Assembly: GCF_963678635.1 (NCBI RefSeq)
Contig: NC_087063.1
Span: 63,285,290-63,349,289, forward strand
Reading direction: 5' to 3'
Length of the DNA: 64,000 bases
Source of the DNA: Symsagittifera roscoffensis
Taxonomy: Eukaryota > Xenacoelomorpha > Acoela > Convolutidae
How positions within the stretch are numbered: position 1 is the first letter of the stretch; every line of letters begins with the position of its first letter. The notes under the pieces are model-generated. The model did not search any database, was not told the DNA's origin, and saw only the letters and a program-made list of their open reading frames with translations. The position numbers and the translations under genes are program-made. Shown one piece after another: positions 1-10,700 of this stretch.

Positions 1-760
1 TAAAACTGGCGCAAAAAAACTCCAAAAACTACTTCTACAACAATTAAACTAAGTTTTCACGGTTTAAAGTAGGCTAAAATAAGCTATAGTAAACCTACAC
101 GCTCACACCGGATTCGTTCGAAATTAAATTGAAAATAAAAAAAAAACTTCGAACCGATTTTTCACGACACTGTAAAAAAAACTTTGAAATTTTTAGATGC
201 CCTTCGAATTAAGATTAAAAAGGGTTTATGATGATATACGACTCGACGCATTCCGATAAATTTTTTTTGCATGATATTGCGTGGAAAACAAAAAAATGAA
301 AACAACCCAAATTCAAATTTCTTCTGAATTTTTCAAATGGTCGGAGCGAAAGGGTAGCAGCACGTTTTTGGACAATAACAATCATCAGATGTGAAAAATT
401 CGAGTCGTACGGAGATAAAACGACCGATTAGCTAGCCTCAATTCAATTTGAAACGGTTTTGTTGAGCGTGATAATTCGCGTTACGCTTTGATCAGGCTGA
501 AAAAAAAATCATCAAAGCGCGCATAAATTAGTCGAAAGCAAATTGACAATTTTTGAATTCTCAGAACTTTGTAAAAAACAATTGATGATCACAATCCCTT
601 TTTTGACACTCCCAGCATGTTCAAAAAGACTATTGAGTCCCTGTGCAGCCGTCTGGGGTTGAACGATAGTTTCTCTTTTCTCGAATTCCATCTTCCACTG
701 ATGACACATGCATCATTGTGTTCGTGGATTTTTCTTGTATTCCATGCTGCTGTTTTTATT
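1..760. other. AT-rich sequence without a recognisable gene
   Basis: I see no domain, RNA gene or clear repeat here. Short open frames exist on both strands around 512-910 but resemble nothing I know. The stretch ends at a pyrimidine-rich tract that could be the end of an intron. Confidence 0.5.
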
Positions 761-766
761 TTTCAG

Positions 767-910
767 TCTTCTGGGACACTAAAGATGGCTTTTCCCGGCC
801 AATCAGACCATTTCATCTTTACTCACCAATCGCTGATTAATGATAAAATTACAGAACTTCCCCAGATGGAGGTGACGACATCGAGGACTTTTACTTTTTC
901 CTTCACCTAA
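767..910 (+). CDS. possible exon, unknown product
   Basis: A good splice-acceptor-like sequence (a T-rich tract ending in TTTTTCAG at 759-766) precedes an open frame of about 47 codons that ends in TAA at 908-910. The peptide is rich in Ser, Thr and Phe and I recognise no domain. It could be the last coding exon of an unknown gene or a chance open frame. The only positive evidence is the acceptor plus the open frame, so this is a weak call. Confidence 0.2.
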   Translation, partial: SSGTLKMAFPGQSDHFIFTHQSLINDKITELPQMEVTTSRTFTFSFT

Positions 911-1322
911 AAAGTTTTTCCTTCACCTAAGGAAAAACTTGATTTAAGAATTGACTAATGACAGTTTTCCTGATGCAGGACTAATGCGGCACTTGTAATG
1001 ACGGCTTCACTGGTAAGAACTGCACTGTCTAGTTTCACTTATCAGTAAGACGCTTTCATTATGAATTAGCCGTCCTATATTTAGGTAGTCATTATTGCAT
1101 AGATAAAACAGTCGCATGGTGTGCTAATAAGAGAGAAAAGTTTCAAAGCTAATTGGTACTGATAAGTTATGGGAGTTTTGCCGCTAAATTGGAATCAATT
1201 CATCAACATCTTAAGCTCAATGTTAGTTGCATCTCTCATTTTTCATCCTAATCTAGTAAAAACTTACGGACTTAAGTTAAGTGTCCAACGCCAAAAGCTC
1301 ATGTTCAGTGTCTGCCTTCCAG

Positions 1323-1731
1323 TTCTCCATCACCATTCGCAGTGCTTTCTAACATCCCTGTGCCTCGGTCACCAATCGCAGCACCAGAGAAGACATCATT
1401 TGCTCCTCCGACACCGGTAACCCCTTTGCGAGCACCCCCGCAACCTTTCGCCTCGCCAATTCCGCCGATATATAGGCAACCACATACTCCTCTGAGACAT
1501 GTTCATTCAGGCCCTTCGATGGTACATCAGTGCCAGCCTCAGCAGTATCAGCCATATCCAGCCTACCTGGATTCCTACATGTCGGCATCACCGTAGCCAA
1601 ATTCTCCATTGCCATCGGCTTTTCCCCACTATCGAGAAGTTGAAAGACAACCGCATGACCAAGAGAAGCAAACCTACAGTGGAAGGAAACCTACTCCAGG
1701 GAATCACATGACCACAGGAGCAACGAGCCCT
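1323..1731 (+). pseudogene. proline-rich exon, interrupted by one stop
   Basis: An acceptor-like CTTCCAG ends at 1322. Downstream one frame reads through a low-complexity segment rich in Pro, Ser, Ala and Gln (for example PPTPVTPLRAPPQPFASP). It hits a single TAG at 1594-1596, then stays open in the same frame to TAG at 1732-1734 with the same hydrophilic, Pro/Arg-rich character. The unchanged composition across the internal stop suggests a once continuous coding exon that has decayed. Such segments are usually disordered linkers in nuclear or signalling proteins. It lies about 0.8 kb upstream of the SET reading on the same strand and could belong to that gene, but no linking splice structure can be proven. 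Confidence 0.4.
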
Positions 1732-1874
1732 TAGAAAGACGCAAGGGATCGTACAGAGCCAGATAAGGTAGACGAAACTGGAAGTTGAAGATTAACTTCA
1801 AATGTAAACACATTACACAAGCCTAAAAGATTTTGGTTAACCAAATAATGAAGCTTAATCATATTCATTTTTAG

Positions 1875-2162
1875 CAACCCGGAAAAAACTCCCGAGCCGG
1901 ATACCCGATAATGAACAAGACTCTCAAAGAAGTCATTTTACAGAATGTCGAGATTTCGAATGACTGCTTCGATAAAAGAAACGGAACCCTGACCCACAAA
2001 GATCAATTGAACTTGTTCAAGGCCATTGTGACGTTTCTGTTCACGTGCACAGGGGTGCTCGAGAAAATGATCATCAACACCACGGTACATGCTATCGTTG
2101 AGGCGTTTGTCAAAATAGAAGAAAAAAACGATGACAATACCGTAGAGCTGAGCGAGAACTAG
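1875..2162 (+). CDS. exon-like reading, unknown helical protein
   Basis: The frame opens directly after an acceptor-like ATTTTTAG (ending at 1874) and runs 95 codons to TAG at 2160-2162. The first internal Met codon is at 1911. The peptide has a mixed, globular-looking composition with hydrophobic stretches near its middle (LFKAIVTFLFTCTGVLEKM) and an acidic C-terminus. I recognise no family. Position and strand suggest it may be an exon of the gene that includes the downstream SET reading, or a separate small gene. The hydrophobic part could be a buried helix and is short for a membrane segment. Confidence 0.35.
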   Translation, partial: QPGKNSRAGYPIMNKTLKEVILQNVEISNDCFDKRNGTLTHKDQLNLFKAIVTFLFTCTGVLEKMIINTTVHAIVEAFVKIEEKNDDNTVELSEN

Positions 2163-2217
2163 CACCTTGTAGTTAACTTTTCAAATCTAAAACACTGATT
2201 TGATTTTAAAAAAACTT

Positions 2218-2358
2218 GACCATGTGGCGAAGCTGCTTAATGATCGATCAAAGAAAAACTTTCCGCCGCTTGAGAAAACCTCAAGCCTGAAACATACCGC
2301 CAACGACATTGAGACCTTTCATTTGTGGTTCAGGAAGTGTTGCAGAGTCGTGCATTGA
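2218..2358 (+). CDS. short exon-like reading, unknown
   Basis: An open frame of 46 codons ending in TGA at 2356-2358. Its composition is protein-like (Lys, Leu and Asn rich at the start, a Trp and a Cys pair near the end) and it sits between two other plus-strand readings. There is no recognisable domain and no convincing splice sites. It is in a different frame from both neighbours, so it would need splicing to join them. Confidence 0.2.
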   Translation, partial: DHVAKLLNDRSKKNFPPLEKTSSLKHTANDIETFHLWFRKCCRVVH

Positions 2359-2498
2359 CCCAGAGCTGGGTCGTTATATGTGATGTGATATTTCCCGTCT
2401 ATGGAAGAGGTAATTTATAATTGTAATGACTCGATAAATATATCTTACAAAAAATTTCATTTTTGAATCAGTAAATTTGTCTTTTTAACTAGGTTTGA

Positions 2499-2960
2499 TT
2501 GCCTTGCGAACCGTTCAAGAAAGATGACGTGTTTGTGGGTTACCACGGCAAAGTAGTCACCAATATCAATGCCGACCAGTACTGCCCCCAACCAGGTGTT
2601 CTAAGTGAATACGTATTGCAAAATGCGGGTCCTTCTAGGCAATTTATCGACGCTTCAAATGAGGAGGGCCGTTACAAAAATGGAAAGTTTGCCTGTCGTT
2701 TAGATATCCACACCAACCAGAAGAAAAACAAGGCCATTATAAAAATGGTAGAAGTTGTAATTTCCAACATAGGTGAAACAAAATACATCCTAAAAGCCAG
2801 GAGAGACATTGTACCTTTCGAGCAACTGCAGTTTGACTATGGGGACAAGGTTGCCGGAGCGTTGCTTGAAGACGGCAGTTTAACGGATTTTGGGTTTTCT
2901 ACTAAATTTTTAACTCGTTTCGATCCGGGGAACGTTTTATCGAAATTCGAAGCATTTTAG
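2499..2960 (+). CDS. SET-domain protein, KMT5A/SETD8-like, partial and divergent
   Basis: The 153-codon reading matches the SET fold of the KMT5A/PR-Set7 group, which methylates histone H4 lysine 20 in the nucleus. Seen in order: an N-terminal strand with a DDVFVGYHG motif (residues 9-17), a FIDAS segment (about 49-53) matching the family's Cys/Val-Asp-Ala stretch, then GRY at 57-59, and near the end DIVPFEQLQFDYGDK, matching the family's exit motif with the conserved Tyr before GD. The usual Arg-x-Ile-Asn-His-Ser pocket motif is replaced here by RYKNGKF, so the Asn-His needed for cofactor binding is not obvious. There is no ATG start: the reading opens at a TTG after an in-frame TGA (2496-2498) just downstream of an acceptor-like TTTTTAACTAG (ending at 2492). 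It is therefore a last exon, a diverged copy or a pseudogene rather than a complete gene. A poly(A) signal follows the stop. Confidence 0.65.
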   Translation: MPCEPFKKDDVFVGYHGKVVTNINADQYCPQPGVLSEYVLQNAGPSRQFIDASNEEGRYKNGKFACRLDIHTNQKKNKAIIKMVEVVISNIGETKYILKARRDIVPFEQLQFDYGDKVAGALLEDGSLTDFGFSTKFLTRFDPGNVLSKFEAF

Positions 2961-3033
2961 AATTTACAATAATTTGCGTTTGTGTTCTTGATTTTATATT
3001 TTTAACCTGTTCGAATTTTTGTTCAAATTTAGT

Positions 3034-3039
3034 AATAAA
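3034..3039 (+). promoter_or_regulatory. AATAAA polyadenylation signal after the SET reading
   Basis: A canonical AATAAA lies 74 bases after the TAG stop of the SET reading. This is consistent with that reading being the 3'-terminal exon of a gene. Position and sequence only; no transcript evidence. Confidence 0.45.
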
Positions 3040-3234
3040 CTATTCTATCAAAAAACCCTGAATATGTACAATTAGGTACACTGACCAAGCATTTAAGAGA
3101 AAAACATGATTATAATTGAATCACGAATGTCTAATCTAAAGCAACATTAAAAAGTGATTGATCGAACTAAATTCAAATTCGAAGTGGTAGTGGTACTTCT
3201 AAAGGGTATTTTCTACGATTTTAGTTAAATAATG

Positions 3235-3420
3235 ATTTAAGATTTGTTCTTGGAATCCACAGACATTGGTTAAGTAATTGTTTGTAATTGCCGCATTCGT
3301 TCGTCTAGCTAGCGATTTTTCAAGCTGGTTATTGCTGGACAACTCTCCTACAATCTGCGGACTCCGCTAACAGCGGAACAAAAACAACAATCTGTCGCGC
3401 TGTAAAACAATGTTTTATAA
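3235..3420 (+). repeat. dispersed repeat, copy 1
   Basis: This segment resembles 6590-6770. Shared landmarks occur in the same order: a wrong-way PstI-like CTGCGGA/CTGCAGA ...TCCGC motif, AATCCACAGACA..GGTTA, and a TTCAAGCTGGTT/TTCAAGCTTGTT stretch. Both copies are followed by GTGAGATC and an ..ACGAAAATGGTACA.. block (3461-3470; 6920-6930). It is a decayed dispersed repeat of unknown type. Confidence 0.5.
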
Positions 3421-3454
3421 ACAAAGATTACGTGAGATCTTTTAGACTCATTGT

Positions 3455-3740
3455 CGCCCGAAAATGGTACAAGGCGATTGATCGGCGCTTCAAATGAAGA
3501 GTGCCAGTATCAGTTTCTAAATCAATTTAATTACCTGTTGATCCAGACTCATTGAATCCCAAAAATGGTACAAGACGATTGATCGACGCTTCAAATGAGA
3601 CGTGCTCCTATCAATTTTCGAATCAATTTTTTTATCTGTTCTAATTTATGTTCAAACTGACTAATGAACTATTTCAATGATAAACCGTGCTAAATATGTA
3701 CAATTATGTAGACTAACTAAGAAATGGAGAGAAGAACATG
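3455..3740 (+). pseudogene. two decayed partial copies of the SET 3' end
   Basis: Bases matching the SET reading around 2630-2670 (ATTTATCGACGCTTCAAATG) recur at about 3476-3496 and again at about 3576-3596. The two copies are offset by 101 bases: AAAATGGTAC begins at 3461 and at 3562. After the second copy, 3640-3730 also matches the SET 3' untranslated region, including the run around the AATAAA signal and the ATATGTACAATTA string. The copies lack most of the coding part, so they are remnants of local duplication of the SET gene's last exon and downstream region. Confidence 0.6.
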
Positions 3741-3998
3741 ATTAAGAATGAATTACGACTGTCTTATCTAAAGCAACATTAAAAAGGAACAATCGACTGA
3801 TGATCAATATGGAACATACTTAGCAGGTGTCTAATTAGTGCTAAAGGCCAATCAGTTAAACAAATTGAACAACTAACAACATTCCCCAACGGGATAAGTT
3901 TAAAGTGTTACAATTAGCTAAAACTAATTCTACAAACTCTACAAAACTGTAAAAAAAAAAGAAATTGGAAAGTAGAGTTTTCATGAGTTTAATGAGTT

Positions 3999-5260
3999 TT
4001 AAATAGGTTCGGCGTCAAGTTCTTCTAAAGCTTGTTGTAAGTCCTGCTCTATCTTCGACGATATTTCGCTCCCGTAATCTTGCTCTGCGACCATGATGGA
4101 TGATTTCCCGGTGGGAGACTTCCGCGATGTCTGAACGAACCCCGATTCCGCGAGAAGAATGAGGAAATCAGAAGGAGACCAGCATATGAAAGCAGATGAT
4201 CCGATTGTAGATCTGGGCTGGGTGGTAACAGGAAGCGTTTCCTCTGGCGTGATGTCCAACACAATTGGCTCTAGAGCGGATCCGAACGATGATGGTCCAG
4301 GGAGACATCTGTCTTGAGACGTTTTCTGAGGGGAACCCGGAATGACAGTAACTTCTGTCGACGAATTTGTGGTCGTTTGTGTAAGTGTCGGGTTTCCGCC
4401 AGTCAATTTCCCACTGGTCGTCGATTTCTGAGGGTTGACTTTTCGCGAGGCTATGATTTCCTCTTTCCGGCGAAAATATGTCCAGTTTCCAAAGTGACCG
4501 TGACTTCCGAGGAATCAACAATCCCCTCTTTAAATGGATTAAAGTACGTTTCTCCAGTGTAAATGCCTACCTCCAGTGGCCAATTTTGCTAGATTAGGCC
4601 GTTTCCGATTAAGGATTGGGAGTGGGGTTGGTCGATTTCCATGAGTAATCTTTGCCAGTGGGATGTCCGAGTCTGAGGAAGAGATTGGGGTTGCTCGACT
4701 TCCACGGATAATCTTTGCCAGTAGGATGTCCGAGTCCGTGTCTGAGGAGGAGTCCATGACCGCGTTTTCGTATCCGTTCTCTGCTCCATCGTGTAGCTCC
4801 CAACTCTTTGCCCGGCGGTCTGATATGATTGACTTTTTGTAATCTGATCGATTATCATTAGAGATCATAATGTCACCAGGAAGCTTCCAAAGGGCCGGCA
4901 AAGTCTAAACTAATCTCTTAGTTAGCGACTGACAGTTCTGGTAGTTTGCTCAAATGCTCCGATTCCAACAACATCTTATGGTTCTTACCGGCTTTTGATC
5001 ATTGTTTGCAAAATTTGCCGTGGTGATATAATTTTTTATGAATATGTGGCCACCAGATATATTCAGCCATGAACTTCATGTCAAACAGGCCTGGATGGGA
5101 CGAGTGTAGCATCGAACTGAATGCGCCACGAGCCTCAGCTGGAATTACTGTTTTGTTGCCCCTGAAAAGTAGATCATCTCTGGTGTGCAGGTCCCTCTCA
5201 TAGTTTTTCATGTAAGATCTGTGAATTTCCAGTGGGCGTCCTGTCTTCAGCGTTGTGATT
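3999..5260 (-). pseudogene. Ty3/gypsy-type pol remnant: integrase zinc finger and tail
   Basis: Reading right to left, an open frame (5211-4999) carries a retroelement integrase H2C2 zinc-finger region: a DLLFRGNKTVIP strand, then LHSSHPG, WWPHIHKKLY and a first Cys (CKQ). The same frame continues past a stop to GKNHK and LPELSVAN, then, after another stop, ISLDFAGPL. This is the start of the integrase catalytic core with its first Asp. After about 4880 the frame shifts and the rest of the core (second Asp, Glu) is absent. What follows (4901-4539, 4406-3999) is a Ser/Asp-rich, then Pro/Thr-rich reading that resembles the low-complexity tail of such polyproteins. In life the enzyme would insert element cDNA into the host chromosome in the nucleus. 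Here stops, a frameshift and an internal deletion make it dead. Sequence at 5260-5655 (minus) may be the RNase H-integrase linker but is too worn to call. Confidence 0.7.
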
Positions 5261-5659
5261 AGATCCTACGAGAATTTGTCATGCTTGGTCATTATTTGTG
5301 CTAACCTATTGGAGCAATGTTTTTCTTGTATAATTGGGGAAGAAGGTAAAGATAAATTAGCTTTGTAGCGTTTCAATGAGTTATAGCGGTCATTAAAAGA
5401 GAAGTCGTCTTTGTTTTTCAAAGCAATAATGTATTCCTCTGGGACGATTACTTAAGGGTCAGAAAATTTCGAAGATAAAATTCGGGTGGTATTCAACCTT
5501 TTTGGTAACAACCTATCGTTCAGCATTACGAAATATAGTAGGGCTTTATTCGAAAACGAAATGCTCTCGTAGTTAAAAAGCGAATATCTAGCTCTATAGC
5601 AGGGCTTAAACAGCGAATTATTCAAAAAGCTATCGATTCGAATTCGACCAATCACATCG

Positions 5660-6420
5660 CTTGAATTACTCGTTCCCGAAAATATTTACAATTGAATTTA
5701 TAGCGACCGTCTGTCGGTCTATGTTTATTTTATTTAAAACTGTAAAGTATTGTAAAATCTAGTTTTTTTCAACCGTTTTAAATAAAAGAAAAAGAATCTG
5801 TAGAGCTGGAATGTGAAAATTGTTGCGATGAACCTAAATCAAAACATCAACAAGAATCTACCGACCAAGTTGAATGTCAACTTCCTTAGGGATCAACTGT
5901 GCAAGTTGACATTAAACTTCGGCATAGGCTATGTTTTTGACATTTTATCTCTATGAAAAATTGACATTAATAGCTTCAATTTTGAATCGATGATGCTACG
6001 AATCAATTGGAATTTACATTCTAGGGCGTTCACGAACTTTTTCGTAATATGCAATAGTTTTCAATTTAAAACTACGATTATATGTCACTGTTAATCCATC
6101 CTATAATGAAAATTGAATCAGCTCTAACAATTATAGCTAAAACATAAAACTTCGGTCAGCCGAGTTAAACCAAAATCAACAACATTGTTGGAAATTATTT
6201 TATCCCTAGACATTTTGTTAATTAATTATGCAATTTAACTAATCAATTTGTTTGGTTTGACAGTTTAAATTGATTGCATTGACACGTTTTTGACACGGCT
6301 ACAAAGAATTTCTGGGACATGTAAATAATTAATTATGACACATAGGAATACTAAATTTAAAAATCGAAATAGCCGTTTTCAATCAACTGTTTAAACTGTA
6401 AAAGAACATATCCACGAATT
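5660..6420. other. AT-rich sequence, nothing recognised
   Basis: No open frame of note, no domain and no obvious internal repeat. Probably intron or intergenic DNA. Confidence 0.5.
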
Positions 6421-6589
6421 TAGTTGTGTAATGATTTGAGATTTGTTCGTAATTTCCGCATTCGTTGTTCTAGCTTTTCATTGCTCAAAGCTTCTGGGTT
6501 ATCAAATTACGAATTTAGAGAAAAAATGGCCGTTTCAATCAAATCTTTAAAATTATATTTAATTTCTATAAGACTATGTCCAGGAATTT

Positions 6590-6935
6590 ATTTAAGTATT
6601 GTTTAAGAGTTGTTTGTGAATTCCACAGACAGTGGTTAGGTTTTCGTTCATAATTTATGCATTCATTTTTTTAGCTAACCATTGTTCAAGCTTGTTTTTG
6701 CTGGCTTACAACCTGCAGAATCCGCCAACAGGGTTAGAGATTGTATAAATTTACAACCTGCAGAATCCGCCAACAGGGTTAGAGATTGTATAAATTTACA
6801 AATATGACGTGAGATCATATAAAACAGCTACCCGGGCCCCCTCATTTTTCCAGATGTGAGAATTAACCGGCGTTATGCTGAGGTTATCATCTGGGAGTCG
6901 ATCAGACTAATTGTTGCACGAAAATGGTACAGGTA
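6590..6935 (+). repeat. dispersed repeat, copy 2
   Basis: Second copy of the repeat described at 3235-3420, with the same order of landmarks. It contains the 45-base tandem duplication listed separately and ends in the ACGAAAATGGTACAGG block shared with 3455-3475. Confidence 0.5.
6706..6800 (+). repeat. perfect 45-base tandem duplication
   Basis: The unit starting TTACAACCTGCAGAATCCGC at 6706 is repeated immediately at 6751 with no change seen, ending in a third partial TTACA. The lack of differences suggests a recent event inside an older repeat. Confidence 0.85.
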
Positions 6936-7740
6936 TAATACTAAGGTCCACAAAAGGGCTCCGGAAAAACACGTAAAACAAATAAACTATAATCAACGTT
7001 TTCGAATAAAAGGCCTATAAACTATTAAATGTGTTCTTGTTGCGGAATCCGCTTACAGCGAACGAACTGCAAAGATTGGCTTCGTAATGATTTTGATTTT
7101 CAAGGCCCCAACTAACATACTTGTACCTCAAAACAAATTTCATATATTATTGTGGATCCTTTTGTAACTACTATCCCCTCTCTGGTATCTGTAACGAATC
7201 TCTAGCCATATAAAAACCAGAATGCTTTTTGTCGCAATGATTTAATAATCAGAAACTCATTTTGTCGTATTCCTGTTGCAAAAGGGGTAACTACTTAACA
7301 AGATCTTTTATTGTTAAATAAAGACTAGCCGTAGTGACCAGATGGTTTTCGTGTACGTAACCGTTTGATATGGCCAAAAACTAGCCATGGTCATATGACT
7401 AGTGTTCATTTTTGTTGCCTATGGTTGTTGTTGCCAGCGTTAGCCTCGTAAATCCTTGTTCCGTTTGTTTCGGTTGAAATTGGTTTCGTCTTGTCCCTCG
7501 TCCAGTGTTATTGGCCCCCGACGATATATGTAGGGCATACCACTAGCGTGGGTTACTTGAACGTCGTTTTTACAAGGGACTGTCGAAATTGATCTCTCGT
7601 TTTGTTGCGCTGGTTTGAGGTCAGCATCCTCCGTCAATCTTATTAATTCTTTCAAGAGAGCTCAGCTCTGCCGTTCCTTCGTACTATGTGAGCTGATTTT
7701 GTTCAGCTACACGAAGGGGGTACTTGGGTTTCAGTACTTG
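6936..7740. other. no clear gene
   Basis: A 71-codon minus-strand open frame (7655-7440) is polar and Asn/Arg-rich at its end, but I recognise nothing in it. The remainder is AT-rich with no strong feature. Confidence 0.4.
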
Positions 7741-7744
7741 GAAT

Positions 7745-10700
7745 CTGCGGCTATAATTCAGCTCTATGTTTCCTTAGAGCTCCGATTGCAGGAAGCTTAC
7801 TTTCATCACCAGTTTGACATTGTTCCATCAAAAATGTCGCTTGTCATTGACGTAAATAGCTGAAAAAGTACTCCCCGGAAGTGGCTGGTAAGATGTCAGA
7901 TCAATAATTGAATCAGAATAAAGAGAGTCAACTAAGTGTTGTAACTTCAAAAATTGAAATCACTACCCGCAATTTTACGGGACCGGATGGCTGCAGGTGA
8001 CAGTTTTTTTTCCAGCTCTTTCCTTTGGTTTTCGCCAAGTATCTCTAGATTCCAAATCAGTTGTGACTCGTTTCCAGCTACTCGCTTTTTCAGTCGTTCC
8101 TCAACAGTCGTCGTTTCTTTGACCAAATTTTTCTCATCTCTCAGTAGAACAAAGCAGTTAGGTGCCTTGGAATGTCCCCGAAGAACGTTTTGAACATTGT
8201 CTTTGGTTAGGACAGTACCTACTAAATCATGGATCTAATTTTCCAATAGGACCTTCTATGGAGCTAGTGGTGCTAGATTCGGTTTTGCTTTTTTCCGCAA
8301 CTGCTGCCGCTGTACATACGAAAACACCCAACACATAAAATCGAAAACCAGAAAGCGGTAGACTAGATGGACGCTTTTCACCAACAGCACTTTTTGGAAA
8401 TTCTAGACTTTTTGACATATTTAAAAATACAACGGGAAAGGATTGGTTCTTCCCAAGATGTCTCTTGCATTCTTTACAAAACTACGCGTGCACTTGCTAG
8501 ATTTGAAGATTTTGCGGAATGAAAAGAAAAATAATTCGAGAGACAATGGGTCTTGCTTATGCAATATTCCTCAGCCTCGCATTTTCCTACTTTGCAAATT
8601 CGGTTCGCATGTCGGTTGGATGTTTCGCGAGCTTGGCAAATATGTTCCCAGGGATTTCGTAAGAAATTGCTCACCACAAGCTGTGGTATTAGGAGTTCTT
8701 TTAGTTTGGAGGGGGTCAATTCTTGTTCTGCAAAGATAAGCACCGAAACTTGATACTAGATTTCAGCCGAATTCTCGTACTCTGAAGCGTTATAATAACC
8801 TCTTGCTCTCATTACTTTTTTGCATTCATTCAAGCGATTTCTCAAAAACTCATTGGAATCTTCGGTGGTGATGCACCCGAGAGTTTTTCCAGAAAATTTT
8901 GAGACGAGACTCGGCTAGACGGCTTGCAGCATTTTTACAGACTCAACATAGGTATCTGTAATTTCTTTGGGGCGAACAACAACTTCATCAAGTAATCATG
9001 TGGTTGGCATCTGGACAAACGCATCGGATGTCTTCGATGCTAAACAGTGACGTATTGGGTCACCTTTTCGAAATGGCACATTGAGTTCAGATATTTTACC
9101 AGTCTCTGGCTCGGAAGTTAGCGGACCGAAGTCTCTAGTGTCTTTTGACATATACTGTGGGAGCCACGAGACTCTATCAGAGACACCAAAAACCAACAAC
9201 CACTATCCAAGGGAATTGGTTTGGCTCTACAACCAACCCAATTCTTGGTGGCCTGCTGTGGTGGGACCAACTTTCTGCTCCATAGCGTATCTGCTGTCTT
9301 TCCCTGGTACGATGAAACATTTGTCGATTAAGTAAGAACAAACATCATATCCAAATTTGCGAGCATGGAAAGATCCGAATTGAACTTCAACAGACTTGAA
9401 TTTCGTTGTTGAATTTCGCGACATCGTAGCACTATCTGGCTCCAAAAGATAACATCTCTCCAAATGTTGATAAAATTAATTAAAAAGAGTACATTCATAA
9501 AATTGAATTCTCAGTGTTTTAGGCCTTGGTTGTGGATTCCATTCACAACCATTTGCTCTCAAATTTCTCACAGGTTTTTTCCGTGCGCAGAAAAATTTGA
9601 GATTTGCTCCATCTGACCAATTGTATTTTGGAAGATAAAGTACTGCGGGGAGCCAAAGAGCTTAACTTACTTAAAAAACTGTTTAGAATAACATACTGAC
9701 AAATATAAAAAATATGCGCGATGAAGAGACTAATAAGCCTGAGATGTTTTTCCAAAAGTAAAAAAAAAGTATAAAAAACGAAATTGACTTACCTGTGATA
9801 CAGAAAACGCTGAGACTCGACAGTACAGTAATGTCGACATCGCGGAGCCTGAACGCAAGCCTGGCAACCTCCACATCACCAATCTCATAACTGTCTCCCC
9901 AGATATCTACGCGTTTGGCGCAAGAAACTAGGTCACTTCGAAATCCAGAAAATGTTTTCTCGGGCTTTCGTTTTTGAAGTAAAACCACTATTTAGGCGAT
10001 TGCTCGACGAACGGGCCAAGGAGAAGGAACGAAAGATTTGAAGCCTGTGATTTCAAGACAAGGTTGAATAGTGTTGATAAAATCGTCAACATTTTCAGTT
10101 TTTGTCGCCTTAGCCAAATCGTACTAAAAATCTGTCGAAGATCTCCATTTCTTAAAAAAGCGATTAAACAAAAAACGTTCGAAAAAGTAAGTGTACTTTT
10201 TTGCGACCACCTTTACCGCGTTTTTTTTTCTGGGAGTCTCTTTCAGCTACTTCCATTAGTCTTTGGAGGCCAAAACTATGGCATCGAACATAAAACAGAA
10301 ATTGGCGCCAAACTCTTTTGGATCCTCTTGGAGTGCGCCACTGTTGTTGTGTCGCCAGTACTGTCTTACGAGTAGACTTGCCAGGAATCATATGCTTCCA
10401 AAAATGAATATGACGATGCCTGTATAAAGATGCGATTGCTGAATTTCTTGATGGTTCTGAGGCTGATGGAAGAGCTAATGGTTGTGAGGTTATTGATTTT
10501 GTTGATTTCGGGGTTCTTGATGAGGTTCCTAACTGTTCAAGGGCGGTGTCGATCTGTTCTGATGAATTATGACACTAAAGGTGAGTATTCGGATAGCGTT
10601 GTTTCTGAAAAGAGAAACTTGACCGGTTCTTCCGTTTTTCGTTCCACGTTGTTTCCTTGAAGCCCCGTAGAATTAATATTGCATAATTTCTGCCGCTACT

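Noticed and set aside
1349-1615. 88-codon minus-strand ORF opposite the proline-rich exon
   Set aside because: The plus-strand reading has an acceptor and keeps its character past the stop; the minus-strand frame has no recognisable domain and is likely a shadow.
9683-9988. 101-codon minus-strand ORF with a hydrophobic C-terminus in the inserted block
   Set aside because: Hydrophobicity comes from a run of A/T bases. No domain, and no counterpart in copy B.
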